DNA of 64,000 nt from Euglena gracilis (Eukaryota; Euglenida; Euglenophyceae; Euglenales), in the NCBI GenBank assembly GCA_039621445.1, contig CP154956.1, positions 35,606,100-35,670,099 on the forward strand, read 5' to 3'. Within the stretch, counting starts at the first letter, position 1, and the number at the start of each line of letters is the position of its first letter. Shown one piece after another: positions 23,428-51,295 of this stretch. Below the pieces are notes generated by a model. It saw only the letters and a list, made by a program, of their open reading frames with translations. It made no database searches and had not been told where the DNA came from. Position numbers and translations under genes: made by a program.

Positions 23428-26162
23428 CTTAGGCGGCCGAATTCGCACTTAAGGGTTTTTCCTTTAGAATTTGCGCATTTGCGCAAATGCGCAAATTTTA
23501 CGAAATTCCTGGAGAACAGATTATGAGCTGTGGCACTCCTCTATTGGAGGGATTAACTCCCAGTAGTTTGGTGTAAATGCTGCTGACCAAGTGACGTGAA
23601 CAGGGCGTAGGGTGAGATTGGTGCTGTTGTACATGTACATACAGGAGAGAGGCACACACCCCTTGTTACGACACTTGGAAATGGTGCTGAAGTCCTGACT
23701 GAACTGGCTTGGATACTACCGCCACAGGTCAGAACACACGGGGCCTCATTAGGTCACACACCACAGACTATGTTAGCCACCCATCACGCAACTGATGTGT
23801 GTTTATGGGCGCATTTGCGCAAATAAAAACAATTGTGTTTGTGGGCGCATTTGCGCAAATAAAACGTAAACCGATGATGTTATAATGACGTGTTGGTGGG
23901 CGCAAATGCGCCCACAAACAAATTTGTTGGTGCGCGCATTTGCACAAATGGGCGCACCAACATGTTTATGTTTACTTGCGCAAATGCGCCCACCCAACAT
24001 GTATTTTTACTTTCCATGTTAAAAGACACCAATGAGAACCATGGCCCTGCGAGGTTTTAAAACGTGATGGGCATGTTGGTGTGCGCAATTGCGCAAATAA
24101 ACACAATTACGTTTGTGCGCGCATTTGCGCAAATGCGCACACAAACATTTTATACACTGCTTCAAAATGATGTGTTTGTAGGAGCCTTAGCACACAAACA
24201 AAGTTGTGTTTACTTGCGCAAATGCGCGCACCAACACACATCATCTCCTCCTCCGTGACAGCTGACAAACGCAACTCCTCACGCCAACCAATGATTTGCA
24301 CCACGATTACGTGGTGATGAAATTTGTGGTGAGAGGTGGTGTGGAGTGTTCACTTGAACACGGCATGTGACTGGCCAAAATATGCCTGTCTTACGTGTGT
24401 ACATTTGCACTGCTCTTACCTGGCCCACACGGCCGGGTAACAGCAGGGATGTTTTGGCGTCATCCGTTTAGCAGTTAAACGTCATGAATTGATGACGTGC
24501 AAACGACCTGTGACTGTTCGACACCTTTTCTGCAACAGGACTGCGTTACAAGAAGACAAAATTTGGCACCTGAAATGCCCGGGACGTGTCCAGCCGTAGT
24601 CCGTTTTACGGTTTTCTTTGCCATTTTTCCCTTGAAAAACGTAAAAAAACACCGGTTTTTGTGCATAATTTGGGGGAGTGGGTCCCACCGCTTTGATGCA
24701 CCCAATGCAGGGGTAAAGCTTCAACACTTCCTTGCATCCAAAGTAACTCAACAAAAATTGGTGCCGGTGGACGTGCACCGTTACTGGGTGGCTGTGCACC
24801 TACCTTCAAGAGATCCTATGTCTCCATCTTTTGTGGGACCTGTCAATGGTAAAAAAACAGCACAATAACACCATATGCTGGAGGAGACGGTGTGGTCATT
24901 TGGGTTGAACCCATTCAGAAGCCACCAACGGTGGTTGTTGGAGGGCCAAATGAAATCGCTTTTTACTCCTCCATTGGTGGTTTATTTGCGCATTTGCGCG
25001 CATCACGTTGTTTTATGGGCGCAAATGCGCAAATAAACATAATAAATTGTACAGTTTCTTCATTCAGTTTATTTGCGCATTTGCGCCAACAAACAACGGA
25101 TGCGCGGAAATGCGCAAATAAACCACATCTGCTGTCGGCGTTTGACGGTTATGTTTACATCACACCGTTGTTCTGTGTTTATTTGCGCATTTGTGCAAAT
25201 AAACAAAGAACATGTTTGTTTGCGCATTTGCGCAAATGCGCGCATAAACATAATTTGTGTTTGTGCGCGCATTTGCACCCATAAGCTTGCGCGTCGACAA
25301 ATAATTTGACAAACCCACCAACTGGATGGCCCGTTGGTCCGTGCCGTCACGGCCTCTATGTCACGCCGTTTATCAACAGCGTCAGTTCGTTGGTGCCAAA
25401 GCCTAAACCCTGAAGGACATGTTTTATGTTTATTTGCGCAATTGCGTAAATAAACATAAACATGTTGGTGCGCGCATTTGCGCCCATAAACACAATATTT
25501 TGCCCTTCCAGTGTTGGGCTTCTTCTGCAGGGTTCTTTGCCACACAACTGGTTGTGTGGATCCCGGGTATAAGCTGGGTGGGAGACACCCGTCCCCTTTA
25601 TCCCCCTCATTCCCTGCGGACCCTATTTCTTCCCCCCTGCGCATCCCTTGCCCAACACCCCTCACTCACCTTCTTTCCCTTACGTCCCTCCTTCCGGCTT
25701 GGTCACACCGCACCCACACACCCCGGCACCTCCTCCCCGCGCTTTGGCAAACAGCCCCAAAACACCACACCAAGGCGCCGCAAACAAAGCAGTCCGGCAA
25801 ACACCCATGACGCACACAGCCGGCAGCTCGGACACACCCAGGGACACAGCCGAAAGAAGCAACAAGGGCGGTAAAGGTCCCGTTCTTAGGTACTTTTTTG
25901 CGTTTTTTTCAGTGTGGACCGGCAAGGTCCCGGGGGTTTCGACGTACAAAGTCCTTTTTCGGACACCTCCAAAACACCATTTTTTGCCAAAGTCCCAGGG
26001 GTCTCACAGCCAAAAACAGAATTCACTTTTTGCACTCTCTTGTCAACGCGTTTTCAAACCCCCCTGACCTTCACAGCCGAAACAAAGCAGAATCAAAAAA
26101 TTCGTAAATTTGCGCAAATGCGCAAATAAAAAAAAGCTTAAGTGCGAATTAGGCCGCCTAAG
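23428..26162. mobile_element. 2.7-kb iteron-rich element with terminal inverted repeats
   Basis: Ends CTTAGGCGGCCGAATTCGCA CTTAAG... and, reversed, CTTAGGCGGCCTAATTCGCA CTTAAG..., similar over ~60-70 bp and running into TTTGCGCATTTGCGCAAAT. Flanks are TGGGG on both sides (23423-23427, 26163-26167), although the right one is in a G run. Inside are about 15-20 copies of GCGCATTTGCGCAAATAAAC-type palindromic motifs in both orientations. No convincing ORF. It is likely a non-autonomous DNA transposon and occupies most of the spacer between two genes. Confidence 0.75.
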
Positions 26163-26259
26163 TGGGGGGGGCAAGCATGGCAATGCAAGGCCAATGCCAT
26201 GCACATCATGGCCGGGCGGGGAGGGGAGGGGAGGGGAGCGTGGTGCGTGCGTGCAGCCA

Positions 26260-43235
<16,976 letters not shown>

Positions 43236-43664
43236 CTGAGGACAAACGAGGGCCTTCGAACCCAGCATTTTCTCAGGATTTGGAACACACCGTGTGGCAA
43301 ACGTTATATTGCTGCAAGCAGAGAAGAACGGCAACGCCAGAGGTCTCCAACAACCTTCCTTGGTTGACACTGACGGACAGGCAGAGAAATTGAATGGTGA
43401 AATACCAGCAGGATACTGTCGCTGACAGAGGCCTGAACTGTGTTGATACGGGCCAATTCCCGGGGGTCTGGTGCCACCTACCCACCCCTGCACCCCTGGG
43501 GGGGGTGGGGGGGCTCGGGGAACAATTATTGGGGTGCCAATTTTGAGGTGTCAAATTTTTCCGTGCTTCGTGCCCAAAATAACCAGGAAAACCCCGCATC
43601 TGAAGGGAAACCCACTGAGACCAACTCCCGGGGGGGGGGGGGGGGCCGTCGGCTCGGACTCCCC

Positions 43665-43732
43665 CCTTAGCTGCACTAAGGCTTCTTGTCTGTTTATGGC
43701 CGGCGCCAACTTCGCTTCTGGCCCAGCTTGCT
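43665..43732. repeat. 68-bp inserted sequence, copy 2
   Basis: CCTTAGCTGCACTAAGGCTT...CTTGCT. Flanked by GCTCGGAC(T/C)CCCCC at 43652-43666 and 43730-43744, a different direct repeat from copy 1. Same orientation as copy 1 on this strand. Confidence 0.65.
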
Positions 43733-43799
43733 CGGACCCCCCCCGGGTGACAAAACTTTTAAAAAAAACTATGGTATGGGCCAACTTTGATTGAACAAT

Positions 43800-44820
43800 G
43801 CTTCACAGGCTTGTCAGGGATTGCACAGCAGCTCCTCCAAATGATTTGGGGTTGACTGAAATGGAGGAAGGTCTTGCCTGTTTCCATCGGGGGTTCAGAC
43901 CTGAACCCCCGATAACCCCAACCTGGTGGTTCACGGATGTTGGCATTGGTTCAAAGTCCTCAATGTTCACACCAAAATGGATGCGGGAAAATAAAAAAAT
44001 TACACTTCCTATAGGATTTGGCCCCTCATTGGGAGGTGGAAATTGCTTGCCCATCCACGAACATCCGGGTTCCTCGTTAGCCCTGACGCATGACCGGCAA
44101 AAAAAAGCAGAGGTGATGCAGAAAAGGCTGTTTTCAAAAAAAAATGTTGTTGCATTGTTTGTTTTTTCTGAAGGAGGTGACGTTATGACGAAGCAGACCA
44201 CGATCCGGTGATTTGTTTCAAGGGGTGATATCAATGATGAATCAAAAGAATCGAAGAAGTTTGCTCAGCATTTTGTCCCGCCCGCAAAACTTGGGGTTTC
44301 CCACCAACAGGGAACGAGGGCAGCCAAAATACTGTACTAAGACTTCACAATAATACTGCAGAAAATTTTCACCCAAAATGCCTATTCATCAGTAATCAAA
44401 ACGGTGGAGTGAATTACTCGGCAAAAAACACAAAACACAGAAGGAGATCCCAGAGTGCAATAAACATAAATCACCACTTCATGAGGGAGATGGCATCGTT
44501 CAGGGTAGGGCGGTCCTTAAACAACAATCTGCAGAACAAAAAATCTGCTGGAAGAAAATGCCTCGGTGAACGTTGGTCGACAGCAGGAGGGAAAAACTAT
44601 GCTATCTAGTGGCCCCTGGTGGGCAAGTCCCTCGAAGACATACCTAATTTTTTGGGCTTGATTTAAATTTGAAAAAAAAAAATGTTTTCGAGTTGTCGTC
44701 TGAATTGGACGATCAATTCGGCAAGTTTAATCGACTGACCACAGAGTTCAATGCCCGAAATAAGCAATGAGGCATGGGGGGATGATGGGGGGACGCTGGG
44801 AGAGACTAGTCCAAAGAAAA
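43800..44820. other. Unassigned stretch
   Basis: No repeat pair, exon or motif recognised. The plus-strand 137-codon frame at 43798-44211 has no codon bias or domain. Confidence 0.45.
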
Positions 44821-44828
44821 AATATACC

Positions 44829-45182
44829 ATACCCCCCGAGTTATTCCCGTCCCCGGGACCCTTTACGGCCCAATGGGAACAGTGCGGGGGAACAACTCGG
44901 GGGGGGGGGGGACCTAGGTCCCCCCCCCAGAGCTATTCCCATACCCGAACCTCGAGCAGCCAAAAAAGGGGTCATTTTTGGCAACTGTTTTGGATGTTTG
45001 CAAAAAATGGTCAATTTAAGGACATTTGTCAAAAATTGATTTTTGAAAACGTCCCAAAAACGTCGATTTTTGAGCACTTTTTTGGAAACTTCTTTGTAAA
45101 AAGTGCTATGACAGTGAGCTATTCCCGTCCCCCCTATGGAATATCTCGGGGGGAGGGGGGGACAGGTCAGGGGGGGGGGCAT
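44829..45182. mobile_element. Family E MITE, copy 1
   Basis: Starts TA-CCATACCCCCCGAGTTATTC and ends GGGGGGGGGCATGG. It has internal GAGCTATTCCCGT motifs and the diagnostic middle ATGTTTGCAAAAAATGGTCAA ... AAAAACGTCGATTTTTGA ... AAAAAGTGCTATGACAGTGA, shared with 62117, 53601 and (decayed) 51090. Confidence 0.7.
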
Positions 45183-45931
45183 GGTGCCCTCACCCACCAG
45201 AGTAGCCACCAGGGGGGGGGTCAAATTTTGGCCTCCGGCGCCAAAGAACTTGGCTACTGTGAGGGGGCAAACCAAAATTTGCCAAAATAACAGAAAAAAT
45301 TGGCCACTTTGGGGGGGACACTTGTTTGGGGGGGTGAGATTATGTAAAAATTTGGCATTAAAATGGAATAACACCAAAATGTGCCAGCCAAAATTTGGGA
45401 TGGGGGGGAGGGGGACGCAAGGCGGGGGGACCCCCCCAAAACATACAAAAAAAACATGAGTTTTCAATTTGTAAATATGGATGCACCGCCGTTGGAGCTC
45501 TTGGTTGCACTTTGGTCAATCAGCGGGAGGGAGGAAGCATATTGCCCTTTACGGACCACCCTGGTTCAGGGCATTCAGATGCGTCAAATGCAAACAATGC
45601 AGAAACAAGCCGTAGCAGCAACTTGATCAACATTTCCTTTGCATCTTGAACTACCTTGTCTTCTGGTCTGCCAGCGATACCTGCAAAAGAATTTTTTTTA
45701 CACAGAAGCAATTACTGGTAAATTTTTGCAGCCGTTCCGTTTACACCTGAGCTCACACAATTATTTTTTCTTGTGAAGGGGGAGCAAATTTACTTGGACG
45801 AGTTATTGCAAGATTTAGCGCCCCCCACAAGCAAATTTGCACCCACACCCTCACAATCCCTATGGACATGTGTGGGGGTGCCATTATCTTCTCAGGGAGA
45901 TGGCAAAAATAGGTGAATTTTTGGCTGTTTG

Positions 45932-46250
45932 GCGTCACTGTGGCTCCACAGCCTGCCGGCCATGACGCATCTTATCGGAACAGCACGGCCCCTCCCTCCC
46001 CAGTGCCTGAGTACTTCAAAATCACAAACCAGCTTCTGGTCACAATGGTGCTCAAACCCCCTTCATCATTCTCCTCCCATAGCACGCATGCGTTCATATG
46101 CAACTGCTATTTAAACGCCCATTGCGCACACGCGCAAAAATTGCCCATTATTGGGCTTGGTGTGGAAATCCCCTTCGGTCGACTTGGGTTTCAGGGCGAA
46201 GCGCTCAGGTTGTCGGAAGAGATTGTTTGGGCATATTTTTCAAACAAAAT
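45932..46250. repeat. ~320-bp dispersed repeat, copy 2
   Basis: Partner of 6528-6863, 39 kb away. The high identity means recent spread or strong conservation. Left flanks differ (GAGTTCA versus GGCTGTTTG), and the right flank here is an ATT microsatellite (46250-46262), as often seen after retroposition of a short element. Confidence 0.85.
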
Positions 46251-46289
46251 TATTATTATTACAAATTACAACAAATAACTATCCCTCAT

Positions 46290-46373
46290 GGACCGCCCTG
46301 ATCCCCATGCTTCGCCCTAGGCTTCTTCCTTGGGCGTTCCGAAGACATCAGGCCATCTTCAGGGTCTGACATT
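46290..46373 (-). pseudogene. Possible start-codon relic of recombinase gene
   Basis: A minus-strand mini-ORF of 27 codons, MSDPEDGLMSSERPRKKPRA..., ending in TGA. The context CTAAAATGTCAGACC is identical to that around the recombinase start at 54812 (MSDRDG). Similarity stops after about six residues. The basic RPRKKPRAKH stretch looks like a nuclear signal. It may be a decayed recombinase 5' end or coincidence. Confidence 0.3.
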
Positions 46374-47117
46374 TTAGCCAAGGAAAAAAAAATGCCTTAA
46401 AAAACTTAAAAATTTTAAAATCCTCAAAAAACCTTAAAAACCTTAAAAAAAACGCCTTAAAAAATTTGAGAAATCTCGCCTTAAAAAAATAATGCCCTGG
46501 ATTCTCCTTCCCCCCACCCCCCCCAAATAATAGTCGAAAAGCCACATTCACACTTTTTTGTGCACAGAAAAATTTTCTCTTTTTTAACCACAAATGACCC
46601 CAATGTAGAAAGTACAGCAATTTCACAGCGATTCCAAAAATGCAAAAAAAGAACAAGAAAAAATTTCGGGTTCACTCCCACCCACCAACCTGCCCCTAAA
46701 ACTAGTGAATGTGCCAATTTTTGCAATATATGATTTGGACAAAACGCTTTCGCCCCCCCCCCTACAAAGTTATTTGGGCATGCAAAGCTTCTGGGCAAAG
46801 GAAAACTATTTGGGGGTTATGGCAATATGTACAGAAAAACTGGAGGTGATAAGCACAGAAAGGCATCCAAAATGCCACAATGTTCTGAGGTCTGATGAAC
46901 AGAAGCATGACACCTTGCGCCCGAAATTTTTGTTCATACCTGGCCACTCCATTCCATTCACCACAACTTGTCTTTTTTTTGCCCACGGCATTCAAATGGA
47001 CCACAGCTGGCAAAAAAAAAACTACACTGCACTGTGCCCCAAAAGAATTTGCACATGTTCAGAAAAAAATTGCACTCCCGCAATATTTTTTGCTCTATAT
47101 CAAAAAAGGGGTGGCGG

Positions 47118-47177
47118 ACGCCAGTTCTGTCTTGAACCCGGCGTCCGGGATGCCGGGTTCACGACAGAATTGGCGTC
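47118..47177. repeat. 60-bp hairpin with a second half-copy nearby
   Basis: Inverted repeat GACGCCAGTTCTGTCTTGAA ... TTCACGACAGAATTGGCGTC around CCGGCGTCCGGGATGCCGG. One arm recurs at 47224-47252 (GACGCCAGTTCTGTCGTGAA CCCGGCGG). It lies 300 bp left of recombinase element copy 1. Function unknown. Confidence 0.65.
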
Positions 47178-47869
47178 ACTGACCCTTTTCTCACAGACAG
47201 AACCGTCTAAAAACCAGTGGGGGGGACGCCAGTTCTGTCGTGAACCCGGCGGCCCAAACACCGGTTTTTCTGCAAAAAAGCCTCACATTGCACCAATGGA
47301 AAAAGATCCATTCTGGCGTTCAAAAGGCAACCATACACCGGATCCAAGTTCAAAAAAATTCTGAAAAATGCAAATGTTTTTGAGATAAAAGTGCAAACAA
47401 TTGATGCCAAGTGCAGACATTTTTGCGATGGAATGCAAACAAATTGACCAGAATTGCAAACATACCTGGTGTGAAATATTTAAAAACGTGTTCAGCCCGC
47501 CAAATGCCTGCCCTGAAATTCGTGGTCATGAACACGTTTTCAATGAGGGCATTCGGGTCAATGACACGTTTTCAGTGAAGGCATCCGGGTTCAGGCACGT
47601 TTTCAGTGAGGGCATTCGGGTCAATGACACGTTTTCAGTGAGGGCATCCGGGTTCAGGCACGTTTTCAGTGAGGGCATCTGTGTCAACCCCCCGCAAAAA
47701 ACGAAAATCGCAATCATGAAAAATCGGTGTGCGGTTGAGAGGCCGTGTGGTCCTCAACGGGTGAGGCGGTTCGGGTGGCACTCTACAACACGAAGGATGA
47801 CAACGAGAAGGCTAGTTTGCCTTGGCAGAACAGACGACGGCAGAACGGACGGCAGGGAAGGGGCGAAAC

Positions 47870-48499
47870 TCACGGCACACGACAGGCTTTGCACAGAAAA
47901 GAGCCATACTTTGGTGGCCGCCGCAAATCTTGGCAATGAAAATGATATGCCAAACCGCAGGCGTCACAGACAACTTTGTTCAGCTCCACACAATTTGGAT
48001 TTTTCGGAATGGCAACACCACAAAAACCACATTTCTCCTGTTTTATAGGCAGTCGGGACACGGCACGAGGCACAGGGGGTTGGTCAGAGGAGACAGAGCT
48101 GACCGCAGGAGCGGAACGTTGCTCGGCGGTGGGAAAGACAGACGGAACACTGGTCAGGTCCTGATTTTCGACCGCGTGTTCGTCACTTGGTGGGGCGCAA
48201 AAATTTGCCCAAGTTGACCACCGTGCAACGTTCCGCGCCGTAGCTGCGCCGTCGTCGTCCTCCTCGGTTTTCAGGGTGACGGACGGCGGGCAGGCGGCCG
48301 ATGGTTGGGTGAGGTCGACGTAGTCTTCGTCAACGTTGATGGCGATCATGTGCTCACTGTGGAAGTGGTGACCGTAAAATTTGAGTGGTTTTCTTTGTAA
48401 ATACCTGGTAAATGGCGCGTGTTCGGGCACATGCGGTGCAAAGAACTCCTCCTCGGTCATCAGTCTGTGGTGCATGACAGAGGAACAGTGAAAAAACAT
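47870..48499 (-). CDS. PHD-finger protein of recombinase element (copy 1)
   Basis: A 209-aa ORF. The C-terminus is a complete C4HC3 PHD zinc finger: Cys157-x2-Cys160, Cys178-x2-Cys181, His186-x2-Cys189, Cys203-x2-Cys206. PHD fingers usually read histone H3 tails. Before it, residues ~80-125 (DDDGAATARNVARWS... and SVPSVFP) form a second conserved block that recurs in the copy at 57164-57583. The N-terminal third is acidic and histidine-rich. It follows the recombinase fragment on the same strand. An inference is that the protein targets the element to, or shields it in, a given chromatin state. Not a generic host gene, because the same pair of blocks recurs beside a second recombinase and as a fragment at 60592-60703. 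Confidence 0.8.
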   Translation of the reverse strand: MFFHCSSVMHHRLMTEEEFFAPHVPEHAPFTRYLQRKPLKFYGHHFHSEHMIAINVDEDYVDLTQPSAACPPSVTLKTEEDDDGAATARNVARWSTWANFCAPPSDEHAVENQDLTSVPSVFPTAEQRSAPAVSSVSSDQPPVPRAVSRLPIKQEKCGFCGVAIPKNPNCVELNKVVCDACGLAYHFHCQDLRRPPKYGSFLCKACRVP

Positions 48500-48555
48500 G
48501 AGTTTAGTACCCGATGGATTCAGCCTCTTTCTTCACGTCGGGAGTTGAGAGTTGC

Positions 48556-48939
48556 TCATTTGCGTCCTGCTTCAAAGGGGCCCTGAGAGTTCATTAACAG
48601 GGATAAGAACGGAAAATTGAAACGTATAACACACGTCGTGCGCCGCCGTTTAGCCGATGTGCGAGAGAAAAGCACACGCCGCAACGGTTTCCCTTCGTGT
48701 TTGGTCTCACCACCGGCACTGTCGGCAACCTCACCCTTTGGTTCGGACTTTGTCCCCCGGGAAAGAATGGTGGCGGCTTTGACAGGGGTACTCCGTGACA
48801 TTTGGTGGTAAATTTTGATGGTGTTGCGATGTACCATGAAGTACTTCGCGACATCATCCAATGACAAGTCTGGCGCGTTGGCCAGCCTTGGGGGAGGTGG
48901 CAAAAGACCATTCACAAAGTTTGCCGTGCGTTTGGCCAT
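48556..48939 (-). pseudogene. Tyrosine recombinase C-terminal fragment (copy 1)
   Basis: A 127-aa ORF from ATG at 48939. Residues ~23-63 match the end of the recombinase at 53952-54812: LSLDDVAKYFMVHRNTIKIY aligns with LSIAECARIFHVAPQTLAVY, and both continue with [RQ][LM]S..., KA, and LS[RH]GT. This is the region of the second active-site His and the nucleophilic Tyr of tyrosine recombinases (compare the GHS...TTQIYTH pattern of Xer-type enzymes). The Arg I box and the CPVRA strand are absent, so it is truncated, or its 5' exons were lost when the internal repeats formed. The tail after residue 70 is basic. Confidence 0.65.
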
Positions 48940-49243
48940 ATTGGCAGGGCTGCGGAAAAAAAGAAAAAAAGAAAAAAGGGGGGGGGGGGACACGTTTTCA
49001 GTGAGGGCATTCGGGTCAATGACACGTTTTCAGTGAAGGCATCCGGGTTCAGGCACGTTTTCAGTGAGGGCATTCGGGTCAATGACACGTTTTCAGTGAG
49101 GGCATCCGGGTTCAGGCACGTTTTCAGTGAGGGCGCCGTTTTTTGGGTCCAAATTTCACAAATTGCCGTTTTTGACCCCTTGCGTGAATCATGACCACGA
49201 ATTTCAGGGCAGGCATTTGGCGGGCTCTGAAAACGTTTTTAAA

Positions 49244-49354
49244 CAAATTGTGGCTGAGCCCAGATTTCAGCCTGAAAACGTGTTCAGGGGCCCCCTTCGG
49301 GGGCCCCTGGCTGAACACGTTTTCAGGCTGAAATCTGGGCTCAGCCACAATTTG
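49244..49354. repeat. 111-bp near-perfect palindrome at the element border
   Basis: Arms of ~44 bp (CAAATTGTGGCTGAGCCCAG ... / ... CTGGGCTCAGCCACAATTTG) that contain CTGAAAACGTGTTCAG, around the tip GGGCCCCCTTCGGGGGCCCC. It starts at the base after the right terminal repeat of the recombinase element (49189-49243). The AAAACGTGTTCAG core is the same as in the element's terminal and internal repeats. It may be a solo pair of element ends or a hairpin the recombinase recognises. Confidence 0.8.
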
Positions 49355-51089
49355 TGTATAAAAAAAAAAAGTTGCTTGTCACATATAAATTATGCTGCAG
49401 TGGAATGAAAAATGGTCAAACATTCCATCAAGGTTGGCGGTTTGTTTTTTGTCCATCAAGGTTTGGTGTCTCTGTTTTTTCTTAAAAAACAAAAGACCAT
49501 TTCTCAAAAAAAAACCACTAAATTTTTTTAAAAAATGTAAAAAATGCTGTTTTTGTTGAAAAACACCAATTTTTCAAAGAAAACTTCAAAAAACGTTTTG
49601 AAGTTTTCTTCAAATGTTTTTTGAAAATCGACAAAAAAAGCCATTTTTTTAAATAAAAAAAACTATCCAAGGCTATCAAAAATGGTCTTGTGGTGCTTTT
49701 TTGTGATCTGTCGTAAAGTTGACCCCACCATGCCCTGAAAATTTCAAAAACTTTTGGAAAACCAGCTACCCTAACTGACCCCGGGGGGTGCACTGGAATT
49801 CAAGGGAAAATTCACCACAACTGTGAAAAAAAGACAAAAAATTATTATCCGCTGCCTTCAACGCCTGGTCACTTCTTTGTGCTTTTTTGATTTTGGGGCA
49901 TTCATGGGGGTAGGTGACCCGGTTCAAAACACACCTCCCTTCCCACCTCCCACGATCCAGTGCAGATTGATCCAACAAACCGGGGGTCGGATATTTCCTT
50001 GAAAAAAATCGTTACGAAACACCATACTTCAAATCCCACTGAGGTCAAAAACTGCCGAAAAAAAGATCGAAAACATCCAAAAAAGGGGTAAATGGAATTT
50101 TATGCTTTTTTCATTCTTCTGGAAGGAAGGTTTTGGAAGAAATGACCCATAAATTGCCAAAAAAAAAGATTGAAAATATCCATTCCAAAATTTTTCCGGC
50201 CTAACCTCGTGGGCGTTTTTTTGCTGTCTTTTTTAAAAACATCGTTGTTGTTAAAAAAATTGAGAAACATCGTTTAATAAAAAAAAACGTTTTTTCCCCC
50301 CGTTTTTTCCCAAAAAACACAGTTTTTTGTTTTTCAGAAAAAAAAACACAAGCTCTGGATCCAGGTGAAAACGATTCAAATCATCCAGTTACCGGAGGTG
50401 TCTCCCCCCCCTCAAACATCAAAGTTGTTGATATTTTGAGTATATGGAGGCATAGTTGTTTTTTTATTGAAAATGGACTTTACAGCCGGTTTCAAAAATA
50501 ATTGCTCACTGTTCACGATGAATTGCCACCTGTGACTGCCGTCGGTCTTGAAATGAATTGTCATCCGTCTCAAAAATATTTCCATTGTCTCAAAACGAGA
50601 CCACAATTTTCTCAAAAGCAATTGCCACTTGTCTCACAATAAAATGTCAGACCCGAGAAAGAAACACACCCTCCCGGTTGGAGGGAACACTTGCTGTAAA
50701 TTCAGAATCCCCACACCTGAAATTAGGATTTTGGCACCAAAATTCGGAGACACCGATCCCCAATTCGAAAATTTATGCTTTAAAAGTAGGAATCCACCTG
50801 AAAATGTCATCAAATTTACTGGCCCAAAAGTTTCGTGTTAAAATTGGCCGAAAAGGTTCGTAGGTCGGGTTGTGAAATTTTACCCGGCCATGGAAAATTC
50901 TTCCAAATCCTTCCTTGGTGATTCCTAATTCGGCTACCGAAAATGTGGTGTTCCCCCGTGACCCCCGTGACCTTTCCCGTGACCCCCCTCCATGACCCGA
51001 ACCCCCCAATCAAAGAAAGTCACCCGACAACCCCGTCACAAGGGTAGGCAAATCCCTGGCCAACACATTGTACCCATGACGAGCATTAC

Positions 51090-51295
51090 CATCCCCCCCC
51101 CCGAGCCATTCTGGTCCCCAAAATCCCAAGGACACTTTTTATGAAGGTTCCAAAAAAGTGTTCAAAAATTGACGTTTTTTTTTGACATTTGGAAATTTGT
51201 TTTTTTGGCAAATGTACTTGAAATTGGCCATTTCTTGCGAACATCCAAAAAAACTTGCCTGTCCGAGGTTCGGGAATGGGAATCCCCCAGGTGTT
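51090..51295. mobile_element. Family E MITE, decayed copy
   Basis: TA-CCATCCCCCCCCCCGAGCCATTC, then GGACACTTTTTATGAAGGTT ... AATTGACGTTTT ... GGCCATTTCTTGCGAACATCC ... GGGAATGGGAAT. Similar to 53601-53866 but clearly older (many substitutions). Confidence 0.55.

Larger units (their letters stand above)
47479..49243. mobile_element. Tyrosine recombinase + PHD-finger element, copy 1
   Basis: A 1.76-kb element. Its ends (47479-47531 and 49189-49243) are inverted repeats of 53-55 bp with only a few differences; the core is CCCGCCAAATGCCTGCCCTG. Just inside each end is a ~150-bp array in the same orientation on both sides (47533-47690 and 48990-49135). Both arrays are built of CACGTTTTCAGTGAGGGCAT and GGGTCAATGA/GGGTTCAGG units and are nearly identical to each other. 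Between them lie two minus-strand ORFs: a recombinase C-terminus (48939-48556) and a PHD protein (48499-47870). No target duplication was found, as expected for tyrosine-recombinase transposons. The right end abuts a 111-bp palindrome. The catalytic N-half is missing, so this copy is probably not self-mobile. Confidence 0.75.

Noticed and set aside
24497-24868. 123-codon plus-strand frame inside the iteron element
   Set aside because: No domain, no codon bias, and multiple low-complexity segments. Not enough to call a transposase.
47401-48048. 215-codon plus-strand frame with repeated HVFSEGIRVNDTFSV
   Set aside because: It is the internal direct-repeat array of the recombinase element read through, antisense to the PHD gene.
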